From Candidatus Krumholzibacteriia bacterium (GTDB taxonomy: Bacteria > Krumholzibacteriota > Krumholzibacteria > WVZY01 > JAKEHA01): DNA of 12,690 nucleotides. Made by a program: the position numbers and the translations under genes. Location of the stretch: positions 1 to 12,690 of the forward strand of contig JAOTVO010000047.1 in NCBI GenBank assembly GCA_029863355.1, in the 5' to 3' direction. This document shows positions 6,366 to 12,690 of this stretch, piece by piece; the stretch's first letter is position 1; each line of letters begins with the position of its first letter. Below the pieces are notes generated by a model, which did no database searches, was not told where the DNA came from, and saw only the letters and a program-made list of their open reading frames with translations.

Positions 6366-7943
6366 ATGCCAGCGAAACGAACAGCGAAGCCGCGCCACGA
6401 GCTGGTCGTGAACCAGGTCGGGCGGCGCGTGCCCACTGTGGTCAACGGCGCGGCGCAGACGTCGTTCCTCGGGGTCGGCGGGTACCGGCCGCGGGCGGCC
6501 AAGCACGCACCGCCCGTGCGTAGCTGCCGCGACTACCCGCGCAACGGGGACAAGCGCGTCAAGAACCTCGAGACCGCGCTCAAGAAGTGCGGTCTGCGCG
6601 ACGGCATGGTGATATCCAACCACCACCACCTGCGCAACGGCGACCGCGTGGCGCTGGCGGGGCTCGAGGCGGCGGCGGGGCTGGGCGCGAAGAACCTCAT
6701 GTGGTTTCCCAGCGCGTCGTTCCCGTGCCAGGAGCCGGTCATAGACCTCATGAAGCGCCGCGTGGTGCATCACATCGAGGGCAGCATGAACGGGCCGCTC
6801 GGCGCATACTGCTCGCGGGGGAAGATGCGCGGGCTGGGCGTGTTGCGCTCGCACGGCGGGCGCTGGCAGGCCATCCAGGACGGCGAGGTGCACATCGACA
6901 TCGCCGTCATCGCCGCGCCCAGCGCCGACGCCTTCGGCAACGCCGACGGCTCGCACGGCCCCAGCGCGTGCGGCTCGCTCGGCTTCGCGCTGGCCGACTC
7001 CATCTACGCCGACCACGTGATCGTCGTCACCGACAACCTGGTGCCGTTCCCGTGCGTGCCGTGGCAGATCCAGGGCAACAACGTCGACTACGTCGTCGAG
7101 GTGGATTCGATCGGCGACCCCTCCAAGATCGTCTCCGGCACCACGGAGATCACCAAGAGCCCCGACCGCCAGCTCATCGCCGAGTACGTGGCGCGCTTCA
7201 TCCGCGACGCCGGCATCATGCGCGACGGCTTCTCCTTCCAGGCGGGCGCGGGGGGTATCGCGCTGGCCTTCGTCGCGCACCTGCGCGACATGATGCGCGA
7301 GGCGGGCGTCAAGGCGCGCTTCGTCCGCGGCGGGTCCACGCAGTACCTGGTGGATATGTTGAACGAGGGGCTCACCGACTACATCCTGGACGGCCAGACC
7401 TTCGACCTCGCCGGCGTGCGCTCCATCGCCGAGAACCCGCGTCACATGGCCACCACGCCGTTCACCTCCTACAGCTACCACGGCAAGGGCAACTTCGCCT
7501 CCATGGTGGACGCCGTGGTGCTGGGTGCTACCGAGGTGGACGTGCGCTTCAACGCCAACGTGGTCACGCACTCCGACGGCATGCTTCTGCACGGCATCGG
7601 CGGGTGGCAGAACTGCCTCGACGCGGGATGTACCGTCCTCGCCGTCCCCGCCTTCCGCGACCGCATCCCGGTGATCGTGGACGAGGTCACCACGGTGTGC
7701 GGGCCAGGCGACCTGATCGACGTGATCGTCACCGAGCGCGGCATTGCCATCAACCCCCGCCGCAAGGACCTGCTCCGGGCGGTCAGGGGCTCGAGCTTGC
7801 CCATTCGGCCCATTCGCGAGATCAAGGCCGAGGTGGAGGCGATCGTCGGCGGCGCGCCGGAGAGGTCCGCGCGCGGCGACGAGCCGGTAGCAGTGGTCAA
7901 GTGGGTGGACGGAACGGTGCTGGATACGGTGTGGCGCGTGTGA
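6366..7943 (+). CDS. citF: Citrate lyase alpha subunit (citrate:acetyl-carrier transferase)
   Basis: A 525-residue CitF, the subunit that exchanges the acetyl group on the carrier for citrate, forming citryl-carrier and acetate. It aligns along almost its whole length with E. coli CitF (about 510 residues): NLETALKKCGLRDGMVIS (67-84), the SHGGR and DGEVHIDIA stretch (162-180), DAFGNADG (188-195), CGSLGFALAD (202-211), GFSFQAGAGG (288-297), HSDGMLLHGIGG (402-413), RIPVIVDEVTT (433-443), VTERGIAINP (455-464) and the C-terminal VVKWVDGTVLDTV. The first 60 residues are less conserved. It directly follows the CitD-CitE fusion, giving all three structural subunits of the complex in two genes. citC, citX and citG, needed for activating classical citrate lyase, are not in the window. 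The gene ends 18 bp from a converging gene. Confidence 0.93.
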   Translation: MPAKRTAKPRHELVVNQVGRRVPTVVNGAAQTSFLGVGGYRPRAAKHAPPVRSCRDYPRNGDKRVKNLETALKKCGLRDGMVISNHHHLRNGDRVALAGLEAAAGLGAKNLMWFPSASFPCQEPVIDLMKRRVVHHIEGSMNGPLGAYCSRGKMRGLGVLRSHGGRWQAIQDGEVHIDIAVIAAPSADAFGNADGSHGPSACGSLGFALADSIYADHVIVVTDNLVPFPCVPWQIQGNNVDYVVEVDSIGDPSKIVSGTTEITKSPDRQLIAEYVARFIRDAGIMRDGFSFQAGAGGIALAFVAHLRDMMREAGVKARFVRGGSTQYLVDMLNEGLTDYILDGQTFDLAGVRSIAENPRHMATTPFTSYSYHGKGNFASMVDAVVLGATEVDVRFNANVVTHSDGMLLHGIGGWQNCLDAGCTVLAVPAFRDRIPVIVDEVTTVCGPGDLIDVIVTERGIAINPRRKDLLRAVRGSSLPIRPIREIKAEVEAIVGGAPERSARGDEPVAVVKWVDGTVLDTVWRV

Positions 7944-7944
7944 G

Positions 7945-7962
7945 GACCGCGTCCCCGCGGTC
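7945..7962. terminator. GC hairpin at the citF convergent end
   Basis: GACCGCG (7945-7951) and CGCGGTC (7956-7962) form a perfect 7-bp stem around loop TCCC. It fills the 18-bp gap between the citF stop and the stop codon of the converging minus-strand gene. No T-tract follows, so termination (possibly for both directions) is inferred from position and symmetry only. Stem and loop lengths equal those of the hairpin at 2379-2396. Confidence 0.4.
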
Positions 7963-8462
7963 TAAGTGGCCTCGCGCGCAAAGGCGCGCGCGTGCCAGCT
8001 CTCCCCGAAAGATCGCTCGAAGCGCCCGGCGCGCAAGTCCCCGACCGAGTGGATGGTGCCGTCGAACACGCGCGTGTCGGCGGTCACCCGCCCCTGTTCG
8101 ACAAAAGCCTGGAACTCAGCGCGCGGGACGGACGTGACGCGGCCGTCGCCGTCGCGGAAGAAGACGAGCGAGCGGTCGAAGGCGCGCGCGCCGGTGACGC
8201 GCTCGATCTCCTTGACGACGCGCACGCTGGCGTCGGTGGAGCAGCCCGATACGCCGTCGGTGCAGTGGCCGGCCACGAGGATGAAGCGGTCCTCGACGAC
8301 CACCCACGCGCCGGCAACGGGTACCTCGTGCGACGTCCACTGGGCGACGAAGTCGTCGAGCAGTACCACGGCGCGCGCTCTCTCCTCGCCGGTGAGCGGG
8401 CGATCGAGCGCGTACACCCACAGGCGGGCGTCGTCGGGTAGTTGATCGAACGTCGTCTTCAT
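7962..8462 (-). CDS. Conserved protein of unknown function (family often mislabelled 'ABC transporter ATPase')
   Basis: A 166-residue soluble protein. It resembles a family I know from Bacteroidetes, of about 160 residues, with shared features: PDDARLWVY near the N-terminus (9-17), FVAQWTSH (38-45), a strand-rich middle with DRFILVAG (58-65), SGCSTDASV (72-80), and a C-terminal FGESWHARAF (152-161). Database names calling this family an ABC transporter ATPase are unsupported: there is no Walker A or B motif here. Cys74 and His157 are in the best conserved patches. Function is unknown. A strong ribosome binding site (GAGGAG) fixes the start at 8462 and excludes a longer frame that would read through the palindrome upstream. 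It lies last in the suf/bacilliredoxin direction of transcription, separated by 126 bp that contain that palindrome. Confidence 0.8.
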   Translation of the reverse strand: MKTTFDQLPDDARLWVYALDRPLTGEERARAVVLLDDFVAQWTSHEVPVAGAWVVVEDRFILVAGHCTDGVSGCSTDASVRVVKEIERVTGARAFDRSLVFFRDGDGRVTSVPRAEFQAFVEQGRVTADTRVFDGTIHSVGDLRAGRFERSFGESWHARAFAREAT

Positions 8463-8466
8463 CGGG

Positions 8467-8472
8467 CTCCTC
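8467..8472 (-). promoter_or_regulatory. Ribosome binding site (GAGGAG) of the 166-residue protein gene
   Basis: GAGGAG on the minus strand, 4 nt before the ATG at 8460-8462. It lies 4 nt beyond the foot of the palindrome at 8477-8583, so a folded leader would sit right beside it. Confidence 0.65.
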
Positions 8473-8476
8473 GGGT

Positions 8477-8583
8477 CGGGCGGCTCGTGTATGAGGTCCG
8501 ACGCGATATCACGAGCGCGCGCTCTGGCGTTCCCATGGCGAGCGCGAGTGCTTGAGCGGAGGGCCTCATACACGAGCCGCCCG
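8477..8583. repeat. 107-bp interrupted palindrome (long intergenic hairpin)
   Basis: The arms 8477-8496 and 8564-8583 are perfect reverse complements over 20 bp. Pairing continues inward for three more positions with one G-U (8497-8499 with 8561-8563). Near the centre, CGCGCTC (8518-8524) pairs with GAGCGCG (8540-8546), so the element can fold into a long stem with an internal loop. It occupies nearly the entire 126-bp gap between the bacilliredoxin stop (8589) and the next gene's ribosome binding site (8467-8472). No T-tract follows in either direction and no transposase or duplicated flank is evident. It could be a REP/MITE-like dispersed element, an mRNA stability or processing structure, or an attenuator. 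Only one copy is present in this window. Confidence 0.75.
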
Positions 8584-8588
8584 GCGTT

Positions 8589-9002
8589 CTAGCAGAATTC
8601 GTCGAAGGCTTCTACGAGGTCGTAGGCGATCTCCTGCGGGCTGCGCCCCTCGATCTGATGGCGCTCCATCATATGAACCAGTTTTCCATCCCTGAACAAC
8701 GCTATGGAGGGAGAGGACGGGGGATAGCCATGCATGTAGCTGCGCGCGCGCTCGGTGGCCTCGCGGTCGACGCCGGCGAAGACGGAGACGCGTTTGGCCG
8801 GCAGCCTGCCGTGGCCCAGCGCGATGCGCAACGCGGGGCGCGCGGCGCCGGCGGCGCAGCCGCACACCGAATTGACCACGACGAGGGCGGTGCCCTGCGC
8901 GTTCTTCAGCACAGAATCGACCTCGGTCGAGGTGCGCAACTCGGTCACGCCCGCCTCGATGAGGTCATTGCGACAGGGTTCGACGATCTCTGCTGGGTAC
9001 AT
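8589..9002 (-). CDS. Bacilliredoxin (BrxA/BrxB, YphP/YqiW family)
   Basis: A 137-residue thioredoxin-fold protein of the family that removes bacillithiol from S-bacillithiolated proteins. It begins MYPAEIVEPCRNDL, and its active site is the family's CGC motif in VVNSVCGCAAGAARP (Cys47-Gly-Cys49). Further conserved blocks are VFAGVDREAT (74-83), GYPPSSPSIALF (92-103) and the end EAFDEFC. Length is close to the usual 137-145. AAGGAG about 8 nt upstream fixes the start at 9002; the frame could be extended to 9116 but only into unrelated sequence. It follows the sufT-like gene by 50 bp on the same strand, so it may be carried on the suf transcript. Its presence implies that the organism makes bacillithiol or a similar thiol; the biosynthetic genes are not in view. 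Confidence 0.9.
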   Translation of the reverse strand: MYPAEIVEPCRNDLIEAGVTELRTSTEVDSVLKNAQGTALVVVNSVCGCAAGAARPALRIALGHGRLPAKRVSVFAGVDREATERARSYMHGYPPSSPSIALFRDGKLVHMMERHQIEGRSPQEIAYDLVEAFDEFC

Positions 9003-9010
9003 GTGTCCGT

Positions 9011-9016
9011 CTCCTT
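9011..9016 (-). promoter_or_regulatory. Ribosome binding site of the bacilliredoxin gene
   Basis: AAGGAG on the minus strand, 8 nt before the ATG at 9000-9002. It decides between this start and an upstream in-frame ATG at 9116 that lies inside the sufT-like gene. Confidence 0.65.
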
Positions 9017-9052
9017 TTCGGCCTTGCGTTCGTCTTCTCGTTATTGATCGCG

Positions 9053-9406
9053 CTAGAGGTTCAGCTCCAGCCGCGCCGCCTCGGACATCCTCTCGGGCGT
9101 CCACGGCGGCTCCCACGTAATCTCCACGCGCGCCGCGGCCACGCCCTCCACCGCCGCCACTGTGCGCTCGACCTCGCCGGGGAGCGATTCGGCGACGGGA
9201 CAGTGGGGAGAGGTCAGCGTCATGGTGATCTCCACGTCACGCCACGGTTTGACATCGACGTTGTAGATGAGCCCGAGCTCCCAGATGTCGACGGGGATCT
9301 CGGGGTCGTAGCAGGTCTTGATCGCCTGGACGATGCGCTCGCGCAGCGCCGCCGTCTCGGCGGCGTCGGCTTCGGGAGCGTCTTCGGGTCGCTTCTCGTC
9401 GTTCAT
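9053..9406 (-). CDS. sufT: SufT-like DUF59 / MIP18-family Fe-S maturation protein
   Basis: A 117-residue single-domain DUF59 protein. After an acidic, variable N-terminus (1-20), the MIP18 domain shows DPEIPVDIWELGLIY (34-48), MTLTSPHCPVAE (62-73, with the conserved Cys69), and the C-terminal WEPPWTPERMSE (98-109), close to the SufT/PaaD-like pattern. SufT homologues assist maturation of Fe-S proteins, especially under high demand. The start at 9406 overlaps the sufU stop in an ATGA arrangement, with GGAG upstream, indicating translational coupling. It is therefore part of the suf operon. The distinction between SufT and other DUF59 proteins rests mainly on this context. Confidence 0.87.
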   Translation of the reverse strand: MNDEKRPEDAPEADAAETAALRERIVQAIKTCYDPEIPVDIWELGLIYNVDVKPWRDVEITMTLTSPHCPVAESLPGEVERTVAAVEGVAAARVEITWEPPWTPERMSEAARLELNL

Positions 9407-9861
9407 GGCTGCTCCGTCGTCACCTGCTCGTCGCTCTGGCGCAGGGCCGCCTGCAGCGTGTGCCAGGGCAGGATGGCGCACTTCACGCGCACGGGGAACT
9501 CGCGCACGCCGCCGAAGACGGCGAGCTTGCCCAGCCCCTCGGTCGCGGCCGTCTCGTCCGGCGGGCCGGTGACCAGGTCGTGGAACTTGCCGAAGAGCGC
9601 CTCGACATCGGCCAGCGTTTTTCCCTTCAGCGTTTCGGTCATCACGGACGAACTGGCCACGCAGATCGCGCAGCCGCTGCCGTCGAACGAGACCTCCTGG
9701 ATTCTATCGCCCTCCACGCGCAGGTACACGGTCACGCGGTCCCCGCAGAGCGGGTTGTACCCCTCGGAGTGCCGGTTCGCGCCCTCGAGCTTGCCGAAGT
9801 TGCGCGGTCGCTTGTGGTGGTCGATGATGACTTCCTGGTAGAGCTCGCGCATCTCAGACAT
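9403..9861 (-). CDS. sufU: SufU zinc-dependent sulfurtransferase / Fe-S assembly protein
   Basis: A 152-residue SufU. It receives the persulfide sulfur from SufS and passes it to the SufBCD scaffold. The ligands known from Bacillus SufU (Cys41, Asp43, Cys66, Cys128) are all present as Cys39 and Asp41 (NPLCGD), Cys64 (GSGCAI) and Cys128 (VKCAILPWHTL). The stretch of about 18-20 extra residues between the second and third cysteines that separates SufU from IscU is present (about 95-118). The N-terminal YQEVIIDHHKRPRNFG is typical. Its ATG follows directly on the sufS stop codon (TAGATG on the minus strand), and its 3' end overlaps the sufT-like gene. Tight coupling with SufS agrees with the SufS-SufU partnership. 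Confidence 0.95.
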   Translation of the reverse strand: MSEMRELYQEVIIDHHKRPRNFGKLEGANRHSEGYNPLCGDRVTVYLRVEGDRIQEVSFDGSGCAICVASSSVMTETLKGKTLADVEALFGKFHDLVTGPPDETAATEGLGKLAVFGGVREFPVRVKCAILPWHTLQAALRQSDEQVTTEQP

Positions 9862-11121
9862 CTATGCGAACACCTCTTTGACCTTCTCCACGCCGGCGAC
9901 GAGGCGGTCGACGTCCTCGCGCGAGCTGTACACGGCGAGCGAGGCACGGTTCGTCGCCGGGACGCCGTAGAACTGCATGAGAGGCTGCGAGCAATGGTGG
10001 CCCGCGCGAATGGCTATGCCTTCGCGGTCGAGGATAGTCCCCACGTCGTGCGGATGCACGCCGTCGATCATGAAGGATACCACGCTGGTGCGCCGGCGCG
10101 GCGTGCCGATGAGGCGCACGCCCGGAATGGCGGCGAGTGATGCGACGAGGTAGGCCAGAAGTGGGTCTTCGTGCGCCGCGATCGCCGAAAAGCCGAGCGA
10201 GCGGACGTAGTCGAGAGCCGCGGCCAGCCCCACGGCGCCGGTGATGTGGGGCGTCCCCGCTTCGAAGCGGTGGGGGATCGAGTTGTACGTCGTCTTCTCG
10301 AAGGTCACCGATGCGATCATGTCGCCGCCGCCCTGGTAGGGCGGCATGGCCTCGAGCAGCTCGCGGCGCGCGTAGAGAGCGCCGATGCCCGTGGGGCCGT
10401 AGATCTTGTGTCCGGAGAAGGCGTAGAAGTCGGCGCCCAGCGCGCGCACGTCGACGCTCATGTGTGCAATCGCCTGCGCGCCGTCCACGAGAACGGGCAC
10501 GCCGCGTTCGTGCGCGATGGTCACCAGGTCGGCCACGGGGTTGACCGTGCCGATGGCGTTGGAGACGTGCGCGAGGGCGACCAGGCGGGTGCGCGGGCCG
10601 AACAGATCGCGATAGGCGTCGACGACGACGTCGCCGGCCTCGTCGATGGGCGCCACGCGCAAGCGCGCGCCCGTCTGCTCGCACAGAAGCTGCCAGGGAA
10701 CGATGTTGGAGTGGTGCTCGAGGTGCGTAACGATGATCTCGTCGCCCGAGCGCACGTTGGCCCGGCCCCACGACTGCGCCACTAGATTGATGCCTTCGGT
10801 GGTGCCGCGCACGAACACGATCTCGCGTGCGTCGGCCGCGCCGATAAACGCGCGCACATTCTCCCGAGCGCCCTCGTAGGCCTCGGTGGCGCGAACGCTG
10901 GCGTCGTAGACGCCGCGGTGCACGTTGGCCGCGACGGTCTCGTAGTGCCGCACGAGCGCGTCGATCACCGCGCGCGGTCTCTGGGTGCTGGCGGCGCTGT
11001 CGAGGTAGACGAGCGGCTTCCCGTAGGGCCTGTCGGCGAGGGCGGGAAAGTCGCCTTGTATCGCCGCGGCGTCCAGGGGCGCCACGGCGCGGGAGGCTGC
11101 ACTGCGGTTTGCGCTCCTCAT
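9862..11121 (-). CDS. sufS: Cysteine desulfurase SufS (group II, PLP-dependent)
   Basis: A 419-residue fold-type I PLP enzyme that converts cysteine to alanine and leaves a persulfide on an active-site cysteine for SufU. Visible residues are His136/His137 in THLEHHSNIVPW (PLP stacking), Asp213 and Gln216 in LVDGAQ (pyridine nitrogen and O3'), the Schiff-base lysine Lys239 in SGHKIYGPTG, and the persulfide cysteine Cys377 in RAGHHCSQPLM. The short segment around Cys377 is as in group II (SufS) rather than IscS enzymes. Length is normal (about 405-420), with a slightly extended variable N-terminus (1-16). AGGGGA upstream supports the ATG at 11121. The gene lies 12 bp after sufD and abuts sufU. 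Confidence 0.95.
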   Translation of the reverse strand: MRSANRSAASRAVAPLDAAAIQGDFPALADRPYGKPLVYLDSAASTQRPRAVIDALVRHYETVAANVHRGVYDASVRATEAYEGARENVRAFIGAADAREIVFVRGTTEGINLVAQSWGRANVRSGDEIIVTHLEHHSNIVPWQLLCEQTGARLRVAPIDEAGDVVVDAYRDLFGPRTRLVALAHVSNAIGTVNPVADLVTIAHERGVPVLVDGAQAIAHMSVDVRALGADFYAFSGHKIYGPTGIGALYARRELLEAMPPYQGGGDMIASVTFEKTTYNSIPHRFEAGTPHITGAVGLAAALDYVRSLGFSAIAAHEDPLLAYLVASLAAIPGVRLIGTPRRRTSVVSFMIDGVHPHDVGTILDREGIAIRAGHHCSQPLMQFYGVPATNRASLAVYSSREDVDRLVAGVEKVKEVFA

Positions 11122-11133
11122 TCTCGTCCCCTT

Positions 11134-12447
11134 CTAGAGTGCCAAGGTGCGCGAAAGCCAGCCGAAGAGGTCGGCCTCGAGCCGCTCGCGCACGGCTTCG
11201 ACCGCGATGCGCTCGAGCACCTCGGCGGCGAAGGCATAGACCAGGATGCTGCGCGCGCGCGCGTGCGGCACGCCGCGCGAGCGCATGTAAAACACCGCCA
11301 TCTCGTCGAGCTGCCCGACGGTGGCGCCGTGCGTGCACCTGACGTCGTCGGCGAAGATCTCGAGCTGCGGGTTCGTGTTGATGCGCGCGTCGTCGGAGAG
11401 AAGGATGCAGTTGTTCTCCTGTTTGGCGTCGGTTTTCTGCGCGCCCGGATCGACATAGATCTTTCCGTTGAACACGCCGCGCGCCTTCCCGCCCAGGATT
11501 CCCTTGTACAGCTCGAAGCTGTGACAGTGCGGCTGCGCGTGCCGGATGAACGTGTGGTTGTCGACGTGGCGCCTTCCGTCGGCCAGGTAGAGGCCGTCGA
11601 GGCGCGCGTCGATGCCCTCGCCGTCGAGGACGGCGCCGATGTCGTGGCGCGCGAGGGTGCTGCCCAGCGACACGTTCTCCGTGGAGAAGCGGCTGTTGGT
11701 GGCCAGCTGCGCCTGCTGCGAGGCCACGTGGAAGGCGCTATCGACCTCGCGCTGGATGCGGCAGTGCGTCACAGAAGCGTTCTCACTGCAGACGATCTCG
11801 GTGACCGCATTGGTCCAGTAGTCCGCCCCGGTCCCGGCGTAGCTCTCGACCAGGTTGGCGCGGGCCCCGCGGCCGGCGACGATGAGCGCCCGGGGGTGCG
11901 ACACGGTACCCTCGGCGCGCGACACGAAGACGAGGTGTACGGGGGTGTCCAGCTCCACCCCGTCGGCAACGTGCACGAAGACGCCGTCTCTCAAGAAGGC
12001 CGTGTTGAGGGCGACGAACGGGTTGGCGGCGGGGTCGGCGCATCGACCGAGGTGCCGCTCGACGAGCACGGCGTCGCTCGCGACGGCCTCGCGCAGCGAG
12101 GTCACGCGCACGCCTGCCGGCAGCCCTTCGAGGCGGCAGAGGTCGGGGGCGAAGTGGCCGTCGGCGACGACGATGCGGTGGCACGAGGCGTCGTCGAAGG
12201 TCAGGCGCGCGAGCGCCTCCGCCGATACTCCGTTGGGCGTGTAGCGCTCGACCAGCCCGAAATCGCGCTCCGCGATCGGGTGCGTGCGCGTGAAGCGCCA
12301 CTCCTCGTTGCGAAGCGTGGGAAAACCCTGGGCCGTGAACTCGGCGAGCGCGCGCCGGCGCGCGTCGTGGAGCCAGTCCGGCGCGCCGGCACGGAGCGCG
12401 GACTCGAGCCGCGCGAAAGTGCTCTCGTAGTGCGTCACGCCGGGCAT
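11134..12447 (-). CDS. sufD: SufD, scaffold subunit of the SufBCD Fe-S assembly complex
   Basis: A 437-residue SufD. With SufB and SufC it forms the scaffold on which Fe-S clusters are built. The variable N-terminal helical part (1-90) contains PTLRNEEWRFTRTHPI (43-58), typical of SufD. The beta-helix core and C-terminal domain follow, with GKIYVDPGAQKTDAKQ (328-343), LLSDDARINTNPQLEIFADD (349-368), and CTHGATVGQLDEMAVFYMRS (371-390), where Cys371 and His373 match the residues implicated in cluster assembly in E. coli (Cys358, His360). The start at 12447 shares one base with the sufC stop (TGATG) and has GGAGGTGA about 7 nt upstream inside sufC. A longer open frame upstream is only the shadow of sufC. 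Confidence 0.95.
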   Translation of the reverse strand: MPGVTHYESTFARLESALRAGAPDWLHDARRRALAEFTAQGFPTLRNEEWRFTRTHPIAERDFGLVERYTPNGVSAEALARLTFDDASCHRIVVADGHFAPDLCRLEGLPAGVRVTSLREAVASDAVLVERHLGRCADPAANPFVALNTAFLRDGVFVHVADGVELDTPVHLVFVSRAEGTVSHPRALIVAGRGARANLVESYAGTGADYWTNAVTEIVCSENASVTHCRIQREVDSAFHVASQQAQLATNSRFSTENVSLGSTLARHDIGAVLDGEGIDARLDGLYLADGRRHVDNHTFIRHAQPHCHSFELYKGILGGKARGVFNGKIYVDPGAQKTDAKQENNCILLSDDARINTNPQLEIFADDVRCTHGATVGQLDEMAVFYMRSRGVPHARARSILVYAFAAEVLERIAVEAVRERLEADLFGWLSRTLAL

Positions 12448-12689
12448 CAGCCGGTCACCTCCGCGTAGCCCTCGGCCTCGAGCTCGAGCGCGAGGTTCTT
12501 GTCGCCCGTCTTCACGATGCGGCCGTCGACGAGCACGTGCACCACGTCGGGGACGATGTAGTTCAACAACCGCTGGTAGTGCGTGATCACCAGGATGGCG
12601 CGGTGGGGCCCGCGCAGGGCGTTCACGCCGGACGCCACGATCTTGAGTGCGTCGATGTCCAGACCGGAGTCGGTCTCGTCCAGGATGCA
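12447..12689 (-). CDS. sufC: SufC ATPase, C-terminal fragment
   Basis: The last 80 residues of SufC, the ABC-type ATPase that drives conformational change in SufBCD. The fragment starts inside the Walker B/D-loop region ([19 protein letters not shown]), contains the H-loop as [12 protein letters not shown] and the usual SufC ending [29 protein letters not shown]. Walker A and the ABC signature lie beyond the window edge. In other genomes sufB is normally adjacent, so it is expected upstream, outside this window. Confidence 0.95.
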   Translation of the reverse strand, partial: CILDETDSGLDIDALKIVASGVNALRGPHRAILVITHYQRLLNYIVPDVVHVLVDGRIVKTGDKNLALELEAEGYAEVTG

Positions 12690-12690
12690 C

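Noticed and set aside
4805..6502. 565-codon minus-strand open frame opposite the LOG, citDE and citF genes
   Set aside because: It crosses three real gene boundaries on the opposite strand and has no domain or plausible ribosome binding site that I can see.
7962..8462. ABC transporter ATPase
   Set aside because: This is a common database name for the family, but the protein is too short and has no Walker A, Walker B or ABC signature motif.
8463..8573. N-terminal extension of the 166-residue protein through the palindrome
   Set aside because: The extra 37 residues are encoded by the inverted repeat and are Arg/Ala-rich, while GAGGAG just before 8462 marks the start that matches the protein family.
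10918..12468. 516-codon plus-strand open frame opposite sufS and sufD
   Set aside because: It overlaps two unmistakable suf genes on the other strand; its composition is that of an antisense shadow and no motif is visible.

Overview
This is a GC-rich (roughly two-thirds G+C by eye), densely packed bacterial chromosome segment with short intergenic gaps and no rRNA, tRNA, CRISPR array, transposase or phage gene. A SUF iron-sulfur operon using SufU, a bacilliredoxin, a SufT/DUF59 protein and a small conserved protein best known to me from Bacteroidetes suggest a Gram-negative lineage outside the well-studied Proteobacteria, perhaps near the FCB group, Gemmatimonadota or Acidobacteriota. That placement is an inference from gene content only.

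Layout. (1) 2-196, minus: the start of a membrane-anchored protein cut by the window edge. (2) 379-2388, plus: a bifunctional beta-oxidation enzyme, 3-hydroxyacyl-CoA dehydrogenase followed by enoyl-CoA hydratase, with an altered dehydrogenase active site. (3) 2401-3295, minus: an ECF sigma factor and a tiny soluble zinc-finger anti-sigma factor. (4) 3339-7943, plus: a tight four-gene run of HAD phosphatase, LOG-family protein, a fused citrate lyase gamma+beta protein (CitD-CitE), and citrate lyase alpha (CitF). (5) 7962-12690, minus: the 3' part of a suf operon in transcription order sufC (partial), sufD, sufS, sufU, sufT-like, bacilliredoxin and a conserved protein of unknown function.

How they work together. 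The citrate lyase pair should cleave citrate to acetate and oxaloacetate. The carrier domain is fused to the lyase subunit, the usual prosthetic-group serine position appears to be arginine, and no citC, citX or citG is in the window. The suf genes make and deliver Fe-S clusters: SufS takes sulfur from cysteine, SufU relays it, the SufBCD scaffold assembles the cluster, and SufT probably helps maturation. The bacilliredoxin downstream implies bacillithiol-type thiol redox control.

Non-coding structure. Both convergent gene junctions carry a perfect 7-bp/4-nt GC hairpin (2379-2396 and 7945-7962), the first with the upstream gene's stop codon in its loop. The gap between the bacilliredoxin gene and the last gene of the suf run is almost filled by a 107-bp interrupted palindrome with 20-bp perfect arms (8477-8583). 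The most unusual items are the CitD-CitE fusion with its displaced serine, the palindrome, and the dehydrogenase substitutions.
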